The notes under the pieces were generated by a model. The model had not been told where the DNA came from and ran no database searches. It worked only from the letters and a program-made list of their open reading frames with translations. The position numbers and the translations under genes are program-made. DNA of 64,000 nt from Halorubrum sp. BOL3-1 (GTDB lineage Archaea; Halobacteriota; Halobacteria; Halobacteriales; Haloferacaceae), in NCBI RefSeq assembly GCF_004114375.1, contig NZ_CP034693.1, positions 1-64,000 on the forward strand, written 5' to 3'. Of the stretch, positions 51,633 through 60,668 are shown piece after piece; the stretch's first letter is position 1; every line of letters starts with the position of its first letter.

Positions 51633-52391
51633 TTAGAACACGCCGACAATGAAGCCAATCCCCATCACGATGAGAATGGTCGCAGTGAACACCGGGAGGT
51701 AGTCCGCGTAGCTTTCGAGGCGCTCCTCGTAGCGGTCGTAGCCGGCGATCAACAGGAGCGTCACTCCCGTAAGCGAGACGATGACCGCCACCGAGTAGAG
51801 CAGCATCAGCTCGAGGCAGTAGGCCGACCCGGTACAGATGGCGATGATGTCGAACTCCTCGTTGTGTGCGAACCCGAGTGCGAACGCCAGCGCAGCCATC
51901 CCGTAAAGCCCCCTGTCCGCGTCTGGGCCGTGAGGATGGGCGTGTGAGTCATCGCCGACAAACGGAAGCGCCTGTGTGATCCTGTCGACCAAGGTCTTCT
52001 CCTCCTCCTCGTGCTCGTGAGCGTGGCTGTGGTCGCCGTGCTCGTGCTCACGGTCGTGCGAGTGGCCCTCGCCGCCGTGTGAGTGGTCGTGTCCGTTGAA
52101 ATACTGCCATACCCCCAGTCCGATGAGGAGGCCACCGGCGACGTAGTTCATCCAGCCGATCTGAGTGAGGTCGAAGTACGAGAGCGCCCAGAAGTAGACG
52201 AACACCATCGCGATGCTGCTGATGAGGTGACCGATCCCGAGAATAAGGGCCGATGCGGCTCCGTAGAACCACTTGTTCGGCTTGTCGAGAGCATAGCTCG
52301 CGGCGATAGCCCAGCCGTGCCCTGGCGCGAGTCCGTGCGTGAGCCCGAGGGCTGTCGCCCCCAGTGCGAGTCCCAGCGGTCCACTTGCCAT
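51633..52391 (-). CDS. NiCoT/RcnA-like nickel-cobalt transporter
   Basis: 252 residues with about six membrane helices (LGLALGATALGLTHGLAPGH carrying the His-rich first motif) and a cytoplasmic loop extremely rich in His, Asp and Glu (HDHSHGGEGHSHDREHEHG), typical of nickel/cobalt carriers. ALGFAHNEEFDIIAICTGS is a second polar helix. Divergent from nikR, it is the likely target of that regulator. Whether it imports or exports the metal cannot be decided here. Confidence 0.85.
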   Translation of the reverse strand: MASGPLGLALGATALGLTHGLAPGHGWAIAASYALDKPNKWFYGAASALILGIGHLISSIAMVFVYFWALSYFDLTQIGWMNYVAGGLLIGLGVWQYFNGHDHSHGGEGHSHDREHEHGDHSHAHEHEEEEKTLVDRITQALPFVGDDSHAHPHGPDADRGLYGMAALAFALGFAHNEEFDIIAICTGSAYCLELMLLYSVAVIVSLTGVTLLLIAGYDRYEERLESYADYLPVFTATILIVMGIGFIVGVF

Positions 52392-52493
52392 GGTCGAGTA
52401 TCTGCGTGGAATCGTTGATAGGGGTTGTTATGGCCGACTCGGGGTTCTCGTAATAATGAACTACTTCCGAGGCCACGCAGAAGGTTTCAGACG

Positions 52494-52904
52494 ATGCGAA
52501 CTAGCCTGAATATCCCACAGGAGACGCTTGACGCCTTCGACGAAACGTGGCAAGAGGAAGGGCTCGAATCGCGGTCAAGAGCGGTTCGTGAGGCCATTCA
52601 AGAGTACATCGAGCGCCACACCGATATCGAGACAGTAACCGGACCCACTGTCGCTGCGCTGGCGTTCGACTACGAACATACACTCGTCATTGGGGAACTC
52701 CACACCATCCAACACGAGTACGAGGACATCATCAGCACAACTCAACACGTCCATCACGGGGAGTGGTGCCTCGAAACGGCGTTCTGCGAGGGACCGGCGG
52801 ATCGAATCCGCCAGCTCGTCTACCAGCTTCGAGACTTCGACGCCGTAGGTCGAGTCAACGTGATGTTCCTCCAGCCTGACCCGGAAGTAGCGGCTGGTGA
52901 GTGA
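52494..52904 (+). CDS. nikR: NikR-type nickel-responsive regulator
   Basis: 136 residues. The ribbon-helix-helix is in MRTSLNIPQETLDAFDETW and SRSRAVREAIQEYIE. The ACT-like metal domain contains IGELHTIQHEYEDII and QHVHHGEWCLE, which reproduces the HxH...Cys nickel site of NikR. ATG 52494 is chosen because it begins the RHH strand; the longer frame adds residues of no family resemblance. It should repress the transporter gene when nickel is bound. Confidence 0.92.
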   Translation: MRTSLNIPQETLDAFDETWQEEGLESRSRAVREAIQEYIERHTDIETVTGPTVAALAFDYEHTLVIGELHTIQHEYEDIISTTQHVHHGEWCLETAFCEGPADRIRQLVYQLRDFDAVGRVNVMFLQPDPEVAAGE

Positions 52905-53139
52905 ACTAGAGACCTGAGACGACTCGAGCGTCCGACTCTTATCCACCGAGCGAGGTACGATAGTTTAGCAGCGTCGAGTTATATTTGGGCCACCCCATAT
53001 GCGGCCGGCGTGGGATCCGGCGAAAGACACACGCTAGGACTCACTTGTCCCAGTCACTACGAGATGGGGGCCGAAATATGGGGAAGAGCCCGTCTAACGT
53101 CTCAACAGAAGGACTGTAGTTTACAGTATCGAGAACACT

Positions 53140-54048
53140 TCATACGGGCGAAGTTGTCGAATCATCAGCGTCTTTCCATTCGCCGAGTCCAGCCGGATCA
53201 AGATGGACGTGGACGTCTGAAACTGATTCGACCTCACGGACGTGTTGGCGGAGATCTGATTCGAGATCGTGTGCCTCGACCACAGTTAGATCTTTGTCTA
53301 CTTCAGCGTGGAATTCGACCTCGACCATGTGCCCGGAGTAGTACGCGACGAAATCGTGAATGCCGTGAACGGCGGAGTGCCCTCGAATCTGCTGTTTGAT
53401 CGCTTCCTGTTCTGATTCGGGTGGTGCACTGTCAGCAAGGTACCGAATATTCTCACGGGAGATATCTACGCCTTGGTGGATGACGAGAAGGCTCACGATG
53501 CCGCCCGCGATCGGATCGAAAATAGGGTAGCCGACTGCCATACACAGGACGCCCAGAAGGGCTGCACCTGTGGTATAGAGATCATTGAGACTGTCGGCTG
53601 CGAGCGCTCGAAGACTCGGTAACTGGAGTTCTTGATTCTTGTATTGCGTATACCAGTAACAGAGATACATATCACCGAGTGCGAACAGGAGTCCGAGTAC
53701 GAGCCAAATACTGTACTCGGCAGAGACTCCAGTAAGTATCGAGTAACCTGCATCGTACAACAGTTTGAGTCCGAGAAGAACGAGGACGCCGCCAACGAAG
53801 AGCGCAGAGAGCGGTTCGAACCGATTGTGTCCGTGCGGATGTGAGTCATCAGCATCGTCGAAGACGGATCGGCCCCAGATCAAGACAACACCGCTTGCGA
53901 GCAGGTCAGCGACGGAGTGCGCTGCGTCAGCGGTGAGTGCGATGCTCCCAGTGAGCAGTCCGAGTGTGCCCTCAACACCGATTTTCAGGGCATTCAATAG
54001 AACATTGGCCCAAGAGACTTTGAGAAAGGCTACGCGTGCTCCCGCCAT
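53140..54048 (-). CDS. Cation diffusion facilitator transporter
   Basis: 302 residues, six membrane helices. The metal site motif ALTADAAHSVADLLASG (Asp, His, Asp) and the partner RALAADSLNDLY in helix V are clear, as is the loop DDSHPHGHNRFEPL. The C-terminal cytoplasmic domain (GHMVEVEFHAEVDKDLTVVE; VSDVHVHLDP) is present. It exports divalent metals such as zinc, cobalt, iron or manganese. Confidence 0.95.
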   Translation of the reverse strand: MAGARVAFLKVSWANVLLNALKIGVEGTLGLLTGSIALTADAAHSVADLLASGVVLIWGRSVFDDADDSHPHGHNRFEPLSALFVGGVLVLLGLKLLYDAGYSILTGVSAEYSIWLVLGLLFALGDMYLCYWYTQYKNQELQLPSLRALAADSLNDLYTTGAALLGVLCMAVGYPIFDPIAGGIVSLLVIHQGVDISRENIRYLADSAPPESEQEAIKQQIRGHSAVHGIHDFVAYYSGHMVEVEFHAEVDKDLTVVEAHDLESDLRQHVREVESVSDVHVHLDPAGLGEWKDADDSTTSPV

Positions 54049-54353
54049 AGTATGGTGATGCCGCTACTTCCGTATAAGAGGCCTTATTAGCCGTGTATAA
54101 CCGAGTTTTTGACTCAATCTAAACTTTTCCCGGTACACTGAGAATCGTCGGGTAACCAAGAGGGCCAGCACACTACTGTGCCTACATATGTATTGAGACA
54201 AACGGTCTCAGCTACTGCAAACGAGCCCACTGTTAGAACTGCGCTAGTCGTAAGAGCGTATTCGACGGGAGGTTTCAGCGCTGAAAGGTGCTTTCTGTGG
54301 GGGTACTGGAATCTTATATTGGCCGTCCTCGTAGTGGTTCCCGTGATACTCCC
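54049..54353. other. Intergenic region with possible remnant
   Basis: A minus-strand frame (KPPVEYALTTSAVLTVGSF) runs through it, but lacks family resemblance that I can name. A short palindrome (ttcagcgctgaa near 54277) may be an operator for the downstream genes. Confidence 0.35.
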
Positions 54354-54659
54354 ATGACGAGCGTCGAAGTCGAATATTGTGACCCGTGTGGCTTCATCGA
54401 CCGTGCAACCGAAACGCAGACGCAGATTCTCGAGTCGTGTGGCCAAACAGTAGCCGGCGTCGAACTCGTCCCCGGCGAAGACGGCGTCTTCGAGGTTCGC
54501 GTCGACGACACTGTCGTCTTCGATGTCGATGAACTCGAGTACGACCTCACGACGATCATGGAGGGTGTGTGTGGACAGCTCTCTGCGTGTGACTGTGACC
54601 CCAGCGAACTCGTCGGCGAGGACACTGATTCGACTGATTGCAGTCCGGGGTGTTGCTGA
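54354..54659 (+). CDS. SelT/SelW/SelH-type (Rdx) thioredoxin-like protein
   Basis: 101 residues with a CxxC redox site at the start (VEYCDPCGF) and the Rdx core VFEVRVDDTVVFDVDELEYD. The C-terminal tail carries additional cysteines (CGQLSACDCDP; CSPGCC), which is unusual for the family and suggests metal binding. First of three genes on the same strand that all have cysteine-rich tails. Confidence 0.82.
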   Translation: MTSVEVEYCDPCGFIDRATETQTQILESCGQTVAGVELVPGEDGVFEVRVDDTVVFDVDELEYDLTTIMEGVCGQLSACDCDPSELVGEDTDSTDCSPGCC

Positions 54660-54674
54660 GTCAGCTCTCTATAG

Positions 54675-54947
54675 ATGAGCAAAACTCGTGTCGATGATCT
54701 CGACCAAGCTATCTGCCGGGGAACCCACCCGGATGTAGAAACCCCGTGTCCACACCTTGTAAACGGCCAGGACGAGACGGGTCGGACAGTCGTTGATCGA
54801 CTCGCTCGACTCGAGACGAAAGCACTCGAAGCCGCGACTGGTGCCGAACAGTTCAAATGTGAACACTGTGGCTGTCCACTCGCGAATCTGGAGAAGGTGA
54901 ATCTCGTACCTGATGCGTGTCCTCGTCTACAGATCCACGACAAGTGA
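54675..54947 (+). CDS. Small cysteine-containing protein of unknown function
   Basis: 90 residues with CRGTHPDVETPCPHL and FKCEHCGCPLANLE, then DACPRLQIHDK. The cysteine pairs could form a zinc ribbon. It lies 15 bp after the SelW-like gene and is probably cotranscribed; a role in metal or redox handling is inferred from that alone. Confidence 0.65.
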   Translation: MSKTRVDDLDQAICRGTHPDVETPCPHLVNGQDETGRTVVDRLARLETKALEAATGAEQFKCEHCGCPLANLEKVNLVPDACPRLQIHDK

Positions 54948-55012
54948 GAGCGATAGCTAGCGGCAGCTATCCGATTGACGGTACTTTAGTGTCTTCACGC
55001 CCGAGAGAAGGT

Positions 55013-55390
55013 ATGGAGCCGACGGACGTGTCTGACTGGCAGGAGTCGTGGCATCAGTTGCGAGAGATCCTCGGCTCGAAGTGGGCGTTTCACGTCCTGC
55101 GATTGCTTTCGGATCGACAGTACGGATTCAACGAGATGCAGCGGTCCATCGACGGCGTGACGGCGACGATGCTCTCGCGACGACTGAAAGAACTACAGTG
55201 TCACGGCTTCGTTGAGAAACACGTCGAACCGACGACGCCACCCTCGACGACGTACGAACTGACCGAGAACGGAGAGGCATTCGTCGAACTCCTCGGAGAG
55301 ATGGAAGGAATGATCGGTCTCGCGGAGTGCTCAGACGGGAGCGAGTGTGCGACCACGGACGAGTCGTCGAAATGCGCGACGGTCCAGTAG
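55013..55390 (+). CDS. HxlR-family regulator with cysteine-rich tail
   Basis: 125 residues. The winged helix is ILGSKWAFHVLRLLSDRQYG followed by GVTATMLSRRLKELQCHGFV, matching HxlR. The tail ECSDGSECATTDESSKC has three cysteines that could sense thiols or metals. ATG 55013 is the first start that keeps only the HTH domain. It follows the two cysteine-rich genes and probably controls them. Confidence 0.85.
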   Translation: MEPTDVSDWQESWHQLREILGSKWAFHVLRLLSDRQYGFNEMQRSIDGVTATMLSRRLKELQCHGFVEKHVEPTTPPSTTYELTENGEAFVELLGEMEGMIGLAECSDGSECATTDESSKCATVQ

Positions 55391-55536
55391 TTCAATACCG
55401 ACACCAGCCGGTTCCTGATATCGATTTTTCGTTCTGAGCATTCGCCTCGTTGTCGCAATCACCAACTACGGAGGCGAAAATAATTCGACAACTGTGATCA
55501 CTACAGTGTGTAAAAGTTATTTGATACTCTCAGGCG

Positions 55537-56226
55537 GTGTTCAGATAAGGATTGAAAAGTGAGGCGGTTCGTTTTCAAAGTGATCTATGCCCGAAAACGA
55601 CCGCCTCAGCGGCTGTTTAGACGAGATCAACTTAGACTTTGTGGAGCGAGAAGCAACACCGCGGCTGTTGATGAAGCTCAGTATTCAGCTTCATTTGTCG
55701 GGACTATCGCTTTCGAATACTGTTTCGTTTCTTGAGGTATTTGGTGTTGAAAGAGTTCGATCCACCGTTCATAACTGGGTTCACAAGGCCGATTTACAGT
55801 CGGAATCTGGGCGGAATCCGAATCACGTTGCGGTCGATGAGACGGTGATTCGACTTGATGATGAACAGTATTGGCTGTACGCTGCTGTCGATCCAGAAAC
55901 GAACGATCTGCTCCACACACAGCTTGAACCAACGACAAATAACGCTCTCGCAGATCGGTTTTTTGCTGATCTCCGTAATAAACACGATATTGATGACGCA
56001 ACTATTCTCGTCGATGGATCAGCCTCACTTCAACGAGCCTGTCGCAAACACGACCTCGATTTCAGATACGAACGACATGGAAATCGGAACAGTGTTGAAC
56101 GTGTCTTTCGTGAGATAAAACGCAGAACTATCTGTTTCTCAAACTGTTTCAGCAACGCCGAAGCAGAAACTGCTAACGAGTGGCTCAGATCGTTCGCTTT
56201 CGCATGGAATCAGCTTATCTGAACAC
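55537..56226 (+). mobile_element. IS6-family insertion sequence, about 690 bp
   Basis: Inverted ends GTGTTCAGATAAG (55537-55549) and its complement (56214-56226) enclose the transposase. The adjacent octamers (ctcaggcg and tacgacac) do not match, so the present flanks were probably joined by IS6-type recombination or deletion. Confidence 0.88.
55587..56222 (+). CDS. IS6-family (ISH15-like) transposase
   Basis: 211 residues, short form typical of IS6: ERVRSTVHNWVHKADLQ, DETVIRLDDEQYWLYAAVDP (Asp), ATILVDGSASLQRAC (Asp) and RNSVERVFREIKRRT (Glu). The frame is complete and its stop lies inside the right inverted repeat. Confidence 0.94.
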   Translation: MPENDRLSGCLDEINLDFVEREATPRLLMKLSIQLHLSGLSLSNTVSFLEVFGVERVRSTVHNWVHKADLQSESGRNPNHVAVDETVIRLDDEQYWLYAAVDPETNDLLHTQLEPTTNNALADRFFADLRNKHDIDDATILVDGSASLQRACRKHDLDFRYERHGNRNSVERVFREIKRRTICFSNCFSNAEAETANEWLRSFAFAWNQLI

Positions 56227-56420
56227 TACGACACGTATGCGAGAAACATTCGTGGAAACGGTGTGGCAGTGTGCCAATCTGGATATCTGTCTCGTCGTTC
56301 AAATCGGTCGGTGTCAAACTCATCAATGAGATCTATCCATTCTGTCTCTTCGTCGATGATCTCATCTGCTTGCTTACCAATGCCTGTGACCGGGGAGGAG
56401 GGGGTATCTGGGAGATTCAT
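56226..56420 (-). pseudogene. 5' fragment of another transposase, cut by the IS6 element
   Basis: 64 residues, ADEIIDEETEWIDLIDEFD then PDWHTATPFPRMFLAYVS, resembling the N-terminus of haloarchaeal IS4-like transposases. The frame runs to the IS6 right end and stops there. The rest of the gene is absent. Confidence 0.55.
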
Positions 56421-56547
56421 AACAAAATATTATTTTGTTGAATAGTAGCTCAGTGGACGGCCGATCGCGGCCGACCGTGAGATCGTGATCCTTGACGCCG
56501 GCCCGTATCGACCTGACATCGCAAACACCGGCGCGTACTCGGTAGAA

Positions 56548-58428
56548 TCAGTCGGAACCGACTAACGACATCCCTTCTTGCACGGCTTCCTGTTTACCAA
56601 GAAGCGTGATATGATCCCCATGATTGATAACGGTGTCTGGACTCGGGACCTCGACTGATTCGCGTGTCCCGTTGCTGATGACGGCGATCAGACAGCCGTC
56701 TGGAAGCATCGGACCGACCTCTCTGACGGTCTTTCCGATTAGGTTCTCGTTCGTGACCGCGAGTTGTTGCACGTCACCGGTCTGCCCGACATCAGTCATC
56801 CAGTGGGCGAGATCCGGCCGTTCGATCTGATTATCGAGGGCCCACGCAGCCGACATCGGGGCGGAAATAGTATTCACGCCCAGATCTTCGAATGCATCGA
56901 CGTTCTCGGACTTGTTCGCCCTCGCGAGGACCGTTTCGACGTCGAATTTCGTCTTCGAGAGCTGTGCGACGAGCAGGTTCGCGTCGTCGTCACCGGTGGC
57001 GGCGACGACGATCTTGGCGTTCCCTGCCCCGGACTTCTGTAACACCTCCGTGTCCGTGCCGTCGCCGATAACGGTGGCGAAGCCGTCGTTTCGTAGCGAT
57101 TCGATAGTCGCCTCATCCTCCTCGATGATGACGACGTTTTCGCCGCGGTCTTCGAGGCGTTCGGCGAGCGCGTGGCCCACCTGCCCGCCTCCGACGATGA
57201 TCACTCTCATGGGTATCACGTTGAGGTATTGTGCGATGTAGCGCGCCAGGCCGCCTTGCACGAGGGCCGTAACGAAGATGACCAGAAAGACCGTCCCGAT
57301 CAGCAAGTCCGCTTGCTGTGCCAGCGCGGGGTCGTTGAGCTCGGTGGCGGCCGTCCTGAGTTCAGTGGCGAAGAGCGTCGCGACCGACGCCGGAATGATC
57401 CCACGGGGGCCAATAGCGCTGATGAACAGTCGCTCCGAGACGGTGAACCGGTCGCCGATGGTCGAGATGAACACGAGGAGCGGTCGGATCACCAGCGCGA
57501 CCGCAACGACCACGCCAAGCCCGGCGAATCCGACTTCGAATATTGCCTCCGGGGGCAACTGTGCGGCGAGCGCGATAAACACGAACGCCAAGACGAGCAG
57601 CGTGATGTCGCCTTTGAAATCAGTGATCTCGTCTTTGTAGGGGATGTCTAGATTCCCGAGGACCAAACCAGCGGTGGCGGCGGCTGCAACGCCGGCCTCG
57701 CTCGCCAGTTGATTCGCTCCCGCATACGCGACCAGCGCCCCGGCGAGTACGAGCAACCGCGCGTTCCGTGGGGCTGCTCCGGGCGAGAGATCGACGTATC
57801 GAAGAAGGTAGTAGAGAAGCCCCGCGACAACGAGACCGATGAGCAACCCCTCGCCGAGACGGAGAGCGAACCCCTGAATCAGTCCCTCGTCGGCGACTGT
57901 CGGATTCACAGTCTCGAAGAGAACGACCGCAGTGATCGCTGCCGTCACGTCGTTTACGATTCCTTCGGTCTCGAGCACGGCTGCGACTCGGTCCCTAACA
58001 GGGACGACATCGAGGATCGGGGAAATAACCGTTGGCCCTGTGGCAACGAGCAACGCGCCGATAACGAATGAGAGATTCCACGGTAATCCCTCCAAAACCC
58101 GGACAGCTACCGCAGTCCCAACGAGTGCGATCGCGGCGCCGACAGTGACGAGTCGGACCGCCGCCCGCGGTGCTGTTTGAATGCGCTCAAACTCGAGATG
58201 AAACGCACCCTCGAACACGATGACTGCAACCGCGAGCCCGACGATCGCTGGGAGGGAATTACCGAAGCTCTGACTCGTTACGAGCCCCAACCCCGGTCGA
58301 CCGATAACCACCCCGACAAGCAAGAAGAAGATGATGCTCGGTACTCGGAGCCGAGCCGCCAAAATCTGGGCAAGGACACCGAGTCCGATGATCCCTGCAA
58401 CCAGTGGAATCAGTAGCTCTTGTGCCAC
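56548..58428 (-). CDS. nhaP: NhaP/KefB-type cation-proton antiporter with TrkA domains
   Basis: 626 residues. The N-terminal 400 form about 12 membrane helices of a CPA antiporter (ATGPTVISPILDVVPVRDRV with the conserved polar core; LETEGIVNDVTAA). A TrkA-N Rossmann domain follows (VIIVGGGQVGHALAERLEDR), then TrkA-C (ENLIGKTVREVGPMLPDGC). It should exchange Na+ or K+ for protons under nucleotide control. Apparently intact and monocistronic. Confidence 0.94.
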   Translation of the reverse strand: MAQELLIPLVAGIIGLGVLAQILAARLRVPSIIFFLLVGVVIGRPGLGLVTSQSFGNSLPAIVGLAVAVIVFEGAFHLEFERIQTAPRAAVRLVTVGAAIALVGTAVAVRVLEGLPWNLSFVIGALLVATGPTVISPILDVVPVRDRVAAVLETEGIVNDVTAAITAVVLFETVNPTVADEGLIQGFALRLGEGLLIGLVVAGLLYYLLRYVDLSPGAAPRNARLLVLAGALVAYAGANQLASEAGVAAAATAGLVLGNLDIPYKDEITDFKGDITLLVLAFVFIALAAQLPPEAIFEVGFAGLGVVVAVALVIRPLLVFISTIGDRFTVSERLFISAIGPRGIIPASVATLFATELRTAATELNDPALAQQADLLIGTVFLVIFVTALVQGGLARYIAQYLNVIPMRVIIVGGGQVGHALAERLEDRGENVVIIEEDEATIESLRNDGFATVIGDGTDTEVLQKSGAGNAKIVVAATGDDDANLLVAQLSKTKFDVETVLARANKSENVDAFEDLGVNTISAPMSAAWALDNQIERPDLAHWMTDVGQTGDVQQLAVTNENLIGKTVREVGPMLPDGCLIAVISNGTRESVEVPSPDTVINHGDHITLLGKQEAVQEGMSLVGSD

Positions 58429-59200
58429 TCCAAGTTCCCCGTGTGTCAGTCGAATCAGCAGCGGGATATAAATTCGTTGTTGAACTTGCTGTGAGCGAGT
58501 TCCTCTACAGAGTCAAGCAGATCTTCAACGATCTCGTCTCTGAAACAGCGCTGAGGACACCCACGACTGTTCGAGTCATACGGTATGTACTGTCGAATTG
58601 CTGTGCAAAATGCATGACGGATTGCTTTCGGGTGTCCGCGGGGATGAGGCTGACCCAGAGGAACTCCGCACGACCCAGAACTTCATCGGCAGTACGCCAT
58701 ACATTCAGGACGCTAGGTACGTTCCACCACCGAACGATATTCCCGACCTTCTCGAAGAATTGCTCGAGTATGCAAGCCGGAATACAGATCTTCATCCGCC
58801 CCTTCGAATCGGGCTGATCCACTACCAATTTGAGACGATTCACCCGTTTCTCAACGGGAATGGACGGCTCGGGCGGCTATTGATCAGTCTCCTCCTGCAA
58901 CGTGACGGTCTCTTGCCTGAGCCGTATCTCTACCTGAGTTCGTATTTCAATGCACGACGGTCAGTGTACGTCGATCAGCTCTTAGCCGTCAGTCAGCGCG
59001 GTGAATGGGAAGAGTGGCTTCTGTTCTTCTTACGTGGCTTGCCAGGCAGATGATGCCCACCAACGTGCGAACTTGCTGGTCGACCTCCCTGAGGACTATC
59101 AACAGCACTACCAGAGCGAGCGGTCTGAGAATATCCTTGAACTAGTCATGCGACTCTTCGAGGACCCGTATCTCGACGTGAACACAGCAGCCGACTGGTT

Positions 59201-59327
59201 TGCTGTGTTGAATAGCGGTCTCTAAGCCACGGTGAGACGATATTGATCTTGAAACCACTAGATTCAGCCGCCAACAAGCCAAATCAGATCTCGACCACCT
59301 CAACTAACACCGCTATTCAACAGAGCA
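59201..59327. mobile_element. MITE-like unit, 127 bp, joined to the IS5 element
   Basis: Inverted ends tgctgtgttgaatagcggt (59201) and accgctattcaacagagca (to 59327) differ by one base. It has no ORF. Eight bases (cttagtaa) separate it from the next end (tgctctgttgaatag, 59336). The outer pair of target duplications (59193-59200 and 60265-60272) encloses both units, so one element inserted into or beside the other. Confidence 0.75.
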
Positions 59328-59335
59328 CTTAGTAA

Positions 59336-60264
59336 TGCTCTGTTGAATAGACGTTGAGTCACGGTTACAGCGACTCACACAGTGGTTCTATGTTGCTGAT
59401 GGCGAACATCAGGACAATTTCACGGAACTGTCGATACCAGCTCAGCGCTCGCACGGCATCGCCGAGCGAGCGCTTCGTTGTCGAGTAGGATGCTTCGGCC
59501 ATCCACCGCTGAGCGTAGCCGTTTGCTCGGTTGAGCGCGTTGTTCGCAGCTGCTTTCGCTGACGAACCACGGTAGTGGACGAGGTACTCAACGTCATGTG
59601 CGGCGATTTCGTACTCGGTATGCCAGTCTTGGAAGCCGTTATCGGCGGCGACGGACTGCAGGTCGTCCGCGTTTCGGCGGACGACCTGCGGTCCGGTCTT
59701 TGTATCATGCTTCCACCGTGCTGCGATGTGAACATCGAGAACAGCAAGTGATTCCACATCAGTCAATGTCGTCGCTTTGAGCGTCTGTATTGTTCGTCCT
59801 GCCCGCTGGCGGAAGTACGATGACGCACGTCGGCGGTCGAAAAACGTGCTGTCGAGCGCAGCGTGGCCAGACTGCGGGTGCTGCTGCGCGGAAACGCGCA
59901 GCAGCGCCCGCCACACCCACATTTTCAGCCGATCAAACGACTTGTAGATCGTCGTATGATCGGGGAGATCGTCCTGATCTAAGTTGAGCGCATCACGAAC
60001 CTCGGCCATGTACTTCAGCCGATTCGGCGTTTCACGGTAGCTGCGCTCGTCTTCGACCCGAAAACAGTGTAAAACGACGTGAACCCAGCGGGCGAACCCG
60101 CCGCTGGCGGGCTCGCCCGCGTGCTTCCCTAACGCTTGTTTAGCTAGGTCACGACACTGCTCAATGAAGTCGAGGATGTCGATCTCCATGGTAGGTTCGA
60201 TTTTCTCGGCTTCACCCTTCTAAACCGGTGATATCGGCTAATAAGATCGCTCTTCAACAGAGCA
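59336..60264 (-). mobile_element. IS5-family insertion sequence (second type)
   Basis: The ends are tgctctgttgaa and its complement ttcaacagagca (to 60264). The right flank carries gactggtt (60265-60272), matching 59193-59200 left of the MITE-like unit. Its ends are related to those of the 12.7-kb MITE and differ from IS5 copies A and B. Confidence 0.85.
59365..60189 (-). CDS. IS5-family transposase (second type)
   Basis: 274 residues with HAALDSTFFDRRRASSYF (Asp), VAADNGFQDWHTEYE (Asp) and KRSLGDAVRALSWYRQFRE (the C-terminal Glu region). About the same length as copies A and B but clearly diverged. Intact frame; start ATG 60189. Confidence 0.93.
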   Translation of the reverse strand: MEIDILDFIEQCRDLAKQALGKHAGEPASGGFARWVHVVLHCFRVEDERSYRETPNRLKYMAEVRDALNLDQDDLPDHTTIYKSFDRLKMWVWRALLRVSAQQHPQSGHAALDSTFFDRRRASSYFRQRAGRTIQTLKATTLTDVESLAVLDVHIAARWKHDTKTGPQVVRRNADDLQSVAADNGFQDWHTEYEIAAHDVEYLVHYRGSSAKAAANNALNRANGYAQRWMAEASYSTTKRSLGDAVRALSWYRQFREIVLMFAISNIEPLCESL

Positions 60265-60473
60265 GACTGGTTAGATGTCGAATACAGTACGGCGAATCGG
60301 CTAGTTGCTCAGCTGGAGGATGATGGGATACCCGAAGAACTCACCGGGAAAGAGCGTAATCGGTTCTATCGGGCGAGCGAAGTTTTCAAGATAATCAACA
60401 AGCCGATCGATCAACTCTAGATCTTGGACCTGATCAGAGCGGGCCATATGCATTGAGAAGGCCGGCCTCAACT

Positions 60474-60514
60474 ACTGGTGATATTGGCTGATAAGATCGC
60501 TCTTCAACAGAGCA
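60474..60514 (-). repeat. Solo IS5 end, duplicate of the end at 60225-60264
   Basis: The last 40 bp (tggtgatattggctgataag, then atcgctcttcaacagagca) repeat the right end of the preceding element with two changes. No transposase is attached. It is a remnant of an older insertion or a partial duplication just after the fic stop. Confidence 0.75.
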
Positions 60515-60600
60515 GAATGAACTACACTTGGGAGTCGCTAGCCTTGGGCGTCGATTTCAGAGAACATAAGTACTGAGAAGCAGGTCGTTACCGATAGAAC

Positions 60601-60653
60601 GGGCGATGGAGTCCGCCTGAACCAACCGCCGAATTCGTCGGCTGATGACTCCT
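60601..60653 (+). promoter_or_regulatory. Fluoride riboswitch (crcB motif)
   Basis: The sequence starts gggcgatggagtccgcc and ends ggctgatgactcct, which are the conserved GGCGATG...CGCC and GGCTGATG...CTCC elements of the crcB RNA. Pairing ggagtc (60608-60613) with gactcc (60647-60652) closes the outer stem, and gggcg can pair with cgcc to form the pseudoknot. It lies 15 bp before the crcB ATG, so fluoride binding presumably increases expression of the two channel genes. Confidence 0.9.
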
Positions 60654-60668
60654 TTTCACGCGAGAATC

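Larger units (their letters stand above)
58598..60420 (+). pseudogene. fic: fic gene: 5' truncated, frameshifted and interrupted
   Basis: Recognisable from KMHDGLLSGVRGDEADPEEL near 58608. The Fic motif HPFLNGNGRLGRLL is intact (AMP or other nucleotide transfer to proteins). A frameshift near 59045 separates FFLRGLPGR from CQADDAHQRANLLVDLPED. At 59200 an insertion breaks NTAADW. Removing 59201-60264 and one 8-bp duplication (gactggtt) restores ADWLDVEYSTANRLVAQLED and the end NKPIDQL at 60420, a winged helix common in Fic proteins. The first third of a typical Fic protein is missing upstream. Confidence 0.9.

Noticed and set aside
54114-54446. 110-residue minus frame left of the SelW-like gene
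   Set aside because: Overlaps a better-supported gene and shows no recognisable family.
56455-56565. Short + frame reading REIVILDAGPYRPDIANTGA
   Set aside because: Protein-like, but it overlaps the nhaP 3' end and has no start. It could be a gene tail, but there is too little to support it.
58505-58843. 112-residue minus frame across the fic start
   Set aside because: Antisense shadow of the Fic domain, whose motif is on the + strand.
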